NCBI GenBank assembly: GCA_947428935.1
Contig: CANENS010000002.1
Location: forward strand, 35,590-99,589
DNA: 64,000 nt
Reading direction: 5' to 3'
Origin: an uncultured Candidatus Saccharibacteria bacterium
Lineage (GTDB): Bacteria > Patescibacteriota > Saccharimonadia > Saccharimonadales > Saccharimonadaceae
A program made the translations under genes and the position numbers. This document shows, in pieces, positions 60,649 through 64,000 of this stretch (the stretch's first letter is position 1; each line of letters begins with the position of its first letter). Below the pieces are notes generated by a model. That model was not told the origin of the DNA, did not search any database, and saw only the letters and a program-made list of their open reading frames with translations.

Positions 60649-60843
60649 TTATCGTCTAGCTAGGCAGCGGAGGGGGAAGGCGAGATAGCGATCATAGTTG
60701 AAGGTGGAATTAACAGAAGATGCGTTGAAGTGAAGATCGTAGGCATAGCGAAAATCAGAAACATTGCTGTGAGAGGACCACCAATAGCCATTGAGCCCAA
60801 AGGCCCACAAACGTCCAGTCATAATATTGGCTACCCCGCTGCG
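60649..60843 (-). repeat. Variable-region cassette V20, downstream of R3
   Basis: Encodes RSGVANIMTGRLWAFGLNGY, WWSSHSNVSDFRYAYDLHF and YLAFPLRCLARR-stop. It lies about 90 bp downstream of the R3 promoter on the same strand, so this orphan is probably transcribed. Confidence 0.9.
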
Positions 60844-60927
60844 AAACAACTGATTTTTCTAATTTCTCTAGAAATCTGATAGTATATATGCTTGGAAATA
60901 TATCATATTCGTAATAATAGTGTGTTA

Positions 60928-60997
60928 TCATAACTACAGGTCTAGCCGAAACTAGCAGCTTGACTTCATCTTATCACGTTTACGCTAAAAAGTCAAG
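60928..60997 (-). promoter_or_regulatory. R3: promoter-leader element before V20
   Basis: Minus strand TTGACT (60996-60991), a 17-bp spacer, TAAGAT (60973-60968), leader GCTGCTAGTTTCGGCTAGA. It reads directly into V20. Confidence 0.72.
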
Positions 60998-61030
60998 CCC
61001 AATTTTTGTTTACGTTTATTTTATATATTA

Positions 61031-61226
61031 TTATCGTCTAGCTAGACAGCGGAGGGGGAAGCCGTAGTAGCGATTGCCGTTGTAGGACGGGACGACACCA
61101 GACGCATTGAAGCCGAGGCCGTATGCATAATAGATATCAGACGAATTGCTGCGCGACGACCACCCGTAACCGTCGATGCCAGAGACCCTCAAACGACCGT
61201 TATTGATATAGACGCTCCCGCTGCGA
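61031..61226 (-). repeat. Variable-region cassette V21, next to the reverse transcriptase
   Basis: Encodes RSGSVYINNGRLRVSGIDGY, GWSSRSNSSDIYYAYGLGF and YYGFPLRCLARR-stop. It lies 73 bp after the RT stop on the same strand, where DGR templates often sit. However, its variable codons are already non-A (GGC, GTC, CTC), so it looks like a variant, not the template. Confidence 0.88.
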
Positions 61227-61298
61227 AAAAAATGTTGCTAAGGACGTTACGAGTTGCAGTTAAAAGTGCGAAGCATTCGGCATGTAGGGAAGCGATGT

Positions 61299-62477
61299 TT
61301 AATATTCCCAGCCAAAAGCTTCGAACAGGTGATGAAAGAAGCGTCGAGTATTGATATGTTGATTACTACCGAGACGGGAAATCATGCCTTCGATCGAGCC
61401 GAGGCCTTGGGTGGAGAGCTGATAAGCGGCGCGGTAACAGTTCTTGCGGGAACGGCGGGCGGGTACGATGAAGTGCGGATAAATTACGGTGCCTATAAAT
61501 GGAATGCCTTTGTCGGCAGTTTGTTGGTAAACTTTATGCGGATGCAGAGTGAGCTCGAGTTCGGTGCGCAGAAATTTGCGGATTACTTCCACGTCGCGTA
61601 GAAGTTGGTTCCTTTGGCTAATGGGTACTAGGATGAAAAAATCGTCAACATAGCGGCCGTAATGTTTATATCCTAAATCATAAGTGATGAAGCGATCGAG
61701 CTGGTCGAGAAAAATATTTGACAAAAGTTGGCTAGTGAGGTTGCCAATTACAATGCCGCGTTCTGGTGGTTGATGGAAAAGGCTTTTTTCAGGCGGGAGA
61801 TCTTTCCAATCAGAGCGGCGACCGCGTACCGCAATATTTTGCATGGGATGGTCAAAGATAATTTCATGCCAAAGGTATTTTAGGATATGATAGAGACGAT
61901 CGCGGTCGCTAGGATGGCAGCGAATATCGTTGACTACATCAGGCAAATTACTTTGATAAAACTGGCGCTCTAGTCCCCATAGCACACGCTGGTAGAGCTT
62001 TTCGTGATTGAGGCTCATAAAATAACCTTGGATATCCAGCTTGACGGCAAAGGCGGGTATAGTATAGCTCTCGGTGACTTGGCAGAGATGACGGAGCAGG
62101 CGTTTTTGTCCATAAAGCGTACCTTTGCCTTTGCGACAAGAATAAGAGTCGGGTAGAAAATGCCGATCCCACCAATTTGCGCAAATATTGAACAGGAAAT
62201 GGTGAACCACACGATCACGAAAAGGCGCGGCCACGATTTCGCGCGTGACTGGGTCACGCACTACGAAAGCGACGCCGCGACTAGGGTGATAATATTTGCG
62301 CACGATGCTGTCGCGTAAGGAAATCAGATTTTCGATACTATTAAGCTCGAAACGGTGCTCATCGATGGTGCGGCGTTTGCCTTTGCGCGCGGCGTGGTAC
62401 GCCACCCAGAGTTCGTCCAGTAAGAAATTATCGAAATTATACGAAAAAGAAGGTGGTGACGAATCGGGTTGCCGCAT
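61299..62477 (-). CDS. Reverse transcriptase of a diversity-generating retroelement
   Basis: 392 aa. RT motifs: REIVAAPFRDRVVHHFLFN (~80-98), catalytic Asp148 in AVKLDIQGYFMSLNHEKL, IGNLTSQ at 244-250 and YVDDFFIL at 276-283. The IGNLTSQ motif replaces the QGxxxSP of group II introns and retrons and marks DGR enzymes. No maturase, endonuclease or RNase H domain follows. With Avd it would copy a template RNA with adenine-directed errors into cDNA that replaces the variable end of a target gene. It lies 5 nt after the Avd-like gene, in one operon. Confidence 0.93.
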   Translation of the reverse strand: MRQPDSSPPSFSYNFDNFLLDELWVAYHAARKGKRRTIDEHRFELNSIENLISLRDSIVRKYYHPSRGVAFVVRDPVTREIVAAPFRDRVVHHFLFNICANWWDRHFLPDSYSCRKGKGTLYGQKRLLRHLCQVTESYTIPAFAVKLDIQGYFMSLNHEKLYQRVLWGLERQFYQSNLPDVVNDIRCHPSDRDRLYHILKYLWHEIIFDHPMQNIAVRGRRSDWKDLPPEKSLFHQPPERGIVIGNLTSQLLSNIFLDQLDRFITYDLGYKHYGRYVDDFFILVPISQRNQLLRDVEVIRKFLRTELELTLHPHKVYQQTADKGIPFIGTVIYPHFIVPARRSRKNCYRAAYQLSTQGLGSIEGMISRLGSNQHINTRRFFHHLFEAFGWEY

Positions 62478-62482
62478 GGCGC

Positions 62483-63517
62483 CTACTTTCGTTTGCGCTG
62501 GGCTTTTAGCGACTGGAGTGGGGAAGTGTAAGGCTGGTGCGGGAGTGGGTTGGCGGCGATAGATTGAACTACTGGTGTAGAAGTTGTACTGATGGTAGCG
62601 GTGGTGGGAGCTTCGGCTTCTTGTTGGAGTCGCGTGCGGTAAACCTTGCTAGTGAGGCGATCGATTTCGACAATCAACTCGAGCAACTGGCAAATTTCGC
62701 GCTGGTGAAAAAGGTGTAAATTTTCGACATTGGCCATCTCGTGGCGTAAGCGTCGAGTGAGGCGCAGGATTTCCGCCAGGCAACTGGCCGGAGCATTCTG
62801 GCGTGGGCTGGCATAGTTTAAATATTGGACAGTTAGTTCATTGGCTTCGCGCAGCATAGCATCGCCAATGGCGGCGCGTGCGAAAGGATCCGGGGTGCGT
62901 TTGAAATTATGGTAGAGCATAAAATTAAAACGCCTAATGGCGTCATAGAGCAGCGGGATTGGCGAGCGTGGCACGATAATGGAGTTAATGCGCTCGAGGT
63001 CTTGGTTTGAACGATCGCGCAGACGGTTGATCTGCTCGTCGCTGTAAATCTTGCTCAGCTTGAAGAAGTGAAGTTCATTCGTGCTTAATTTTGGATCGGG
63101 GAAAATATTGATCGCGGCGAGTTGTTCGGCCAGATCCTCGATGTGGCGTATCGCAATAATTCCTTCTTCGGAATGCGAATAATGATCCGAATCATTTTTG
63201 ACGCAGAAGCGACGATGAATCCGATCGGCAATCGTCATGGAATAGAACAACACAGAGTGACCGGCGATTTTGGCATAACCATCGGTCGAGTCGAAAACTA
63301 GTAGGTGCTGATCATTAGTCTGTTCAAACTCAATCGCGTGGGCTTTTAGCGTACGCAAGCGCTTGCGGATTGCGTGCCGGATGGTGTTGAGCTCCTGACT
63401 ACGCATTTTATTGGGCGGGGCTGATTCGAGTTTTTTCAGGGCGATTTCGAGTTCGTGCAGGTCAAGATGAGCATATTTTTCGGTATCAACAGGTTTAATC
63501 GGGGATGAATAACTCAT
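62483..63517 (-). CDS. DGR accessory protein, Avd-like C-terminus with extra N-terminal domain
   Basis: 344 aa, far longer than stand-alone Avd (~125 aa). Residues ~188-296 form amphipathic helices (LLYDAIRRFNFMLYHNFKR, FARAAIGDAMLREANELTVQ, CLAEILRLTRRLRHEMANVE, LHLFHQREICQLLELIVEID) in the order and spacing of the Avd four-helix bundle. Residues ~70-150 (VLFYSMTIADRIHRRFCVKN and HIEDLAEQLAAINIFP) weakly resemble the MutS-like N-domain reported for some DGR accessory proteins. The Pro/Thr-rich tail ends in RKRK. Basic helices suit binding to RT and template RNA. Start ATG 63517 follows an AAGGA site. Confidence 0.7.
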   Translation of the reverse strand: MSYSSPIKPVDTEKYAHLDLHELEIALKKLESAPPNKMRSQELNTIRHAIRKRLRTLKAHAIEFEQTNDQHLLVFDSTDGYAKIAGHSVLFYSMTIADRIHRRFCVKNDSDHYSHSEEGIIAIRHIEDLAEQLAAINIFPDPKLSTNELHFFKLSKIYSDEQINRLRDRSNQDLERINSIIVPRSPIPLLYDAIRRFNFMLYHNFKRTPDPFARAAIGDAMLREANELTVQYLNYASPRQNAPASCLAEILRLTRRLRHEMANVENLHLFHQREICQLLELIVEIDRLTSKVYRTRLQQEAEAPTTATISTTSTPVVQSIAANPLPHQPYTSPLQSLKAQRKRK

Positions 63518-63551
63518 TTGCTTTATTGTCGTCCTTTTTTATATTCTGTCT

Positions 63552-63579
63552 ATTATAGCGAAATGGATAAAAATGTAAA
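63552..63579 (-). promoter_or_regulatory. DGR operon promoter
   Basis: Minus strand TTTACA (63579-63574), a 16-bp spacer, TATAAT (63557-63552), about 35 nt before the Avd-like start. Confidence 0.75.
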
Positions 63580-64000
63580 GCATTTTTTTCGAGAATTTTG
63601 GTGTGGCTCAATGGTTGTGGAAAAGTTTTTGATCAACAGGGACCGGGATTTTAACTGTGGAAAACTTTGTTATTTTTGTATTCTAGATATAGCGTGCGAG
63701 GTGATAATAAAAGAGAATGTTTTTAGTTACTGGTTTTGGACGTTATTGAACTAATTACCTTGTTTTTGAGAAGGTAGGGTATTCGAGACCATACCGTATT
63801 ATCGCAACTACAGGTCTGGCCGAAACTAGCAGCCTACTCTCTATCCTATCACACTTATGCTAAAAAGTCAATATCATTTTTTGATTATGCTTATTCTAAT
63901 CCGTCAACCCTTTTTGCAACAATCATCTAAAGGAGATGTAGTAATCGCGATGTTAGTTTTGAGATAACGTAAATTCATCGGAGTTTGGTAGTGAAGGCTG
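63580..64000. other. Region upstream of the DGR operon
   Basis: Contains two TTTTCCACA DnaA-box-like sites (on the minus strand near 63612-63622 and 63655-63664) and the R4 element. No gene in the remaining bases to the window end. Confidence 0.5.
63802..63872 (-). promoter_or_regulatory. R4: promoter-leader element upstream of DGR operon
   Basis: Minus strand TTGACT (63871-63866), a 17-bp spacer TTTTAGCATAAGTGTGA, TAGGAT (63848-63843), leader GCTGCTAGTTTCGGCCAGA. It reads toward the Avd-RT operon, ~280 nt away. Confidence 0.72.

Noticed and set aside
61031..61226. V21 as the DGR template repeat
   Set aside because: Position fits, but several variable codons are GGC, GTC or GTT rather than A-rich, so A-directed change from V21 cannot give the other cassettes.
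61299..62477. Group II intron or retron reverse transcriptase
   Set aside because: IGNLTSQ instead of QGxxxSP, no maturase/endonuclease domain, an Avd-like partner and variable C-type-lectin ends all favour a DGR.
63596..63672. Replication origin
   Set aside because: Two TTTTCCACA sites resemble DnaA boxes, but similar sites occur at 12230, 31395 and 42110, and dnaA is absent from the window.

Overview
The window is about 64 kb from a low-GC bacterium of the Candidate Phyla Radiation, most likely Candidatus Saccharibacteria (TM7). The main evidence is the 16S rRNA gene. It has the TM7-like GGTCATACGTAGG string after the 515 site and a GAGTTGCGTAGGTGG stretch. The overall gene style agrees: short housekeeping proteins, many mRNAs that look leaderless, dispersed VirB4/VirB6-like secretion genes, and a ThrRS without its TGS domain. 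The genetic code looks standard.

Left part (1-30.5 kb): an HD-domain protein, thrS, miaA, a wHTH protein, a metallo-beta-lactamase-like protein, an M50 protease and a Nudix-RNase H fusion. Then come RNase P RNA, an infC-rpmI-rplT-rpmB cluster (infC starts at ATT), comM and tmRNA. A roughly 2.5 kb gene-free stretch follows (12.1-14.66 kb), with a small RNA, four 17-bp palindromes and a promoter opening a long, apparently structured non-coding transcript. After it lie a VirB4/TraD-like ATPase operon, gyrB-gyrA, a probable cell-wall-anchored protein, a divergent PAP2 protein, the 16S rRNA gene, an SpoU methyltransferase, tRNA-Ile and tRNA-Ala.

Right part (30.5-64 kb): 23S and 5S rRNA lie 26 kb away from 16S with their own promoter, so the rRNA operon is split. 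Between and beyond them are essential genes (rpsA, glyS, infB, rnpA, tRNA-Asn), a VirB6-like operon, and an unusual repeat system. I count 21 copies of a ~190-bp cassette encoding the C-terminal half of a C-type-lectin/FISUMP-like domain, running from an R-S-G start to an F-P-L-R-C-L-A-R-Q end. Only one copy (43823-44011) forms the end of a full-length secreted gene (42329-44011). The other 20 are orphan fragments in intergenic DNA in both orientations.

At the right end is a two-gene operon of an Avd-like accessory protein (possibly with a MutS-like N-terminus) and a reverse transcriptase with the IGNLTSQ and YVDD motifs of diversity-generating retroelements (DGRs). Cassette variation is concentrated in codons whose third base stays a pyrimidine, as expected for adenine mutagenesis of AAY template codons. 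Cassettes end in a GC-only block plus a palindrome, and begin and end with the inverted repeat GCAGCGG/CCGCTGC. Two cassettes 7.3 kb apart are identical over 182 bp. No adenine-rich template repeat is visible, so it probably lies just outside the window. Four copies of a promoter-plus-leader element (R1-R4) with a hairpin resembling the cassette end accompany the system. I propose a DGR combined with a large dispersed reservoir of variable-region cassettes for one surface protein. This is the most interesting content of the window.
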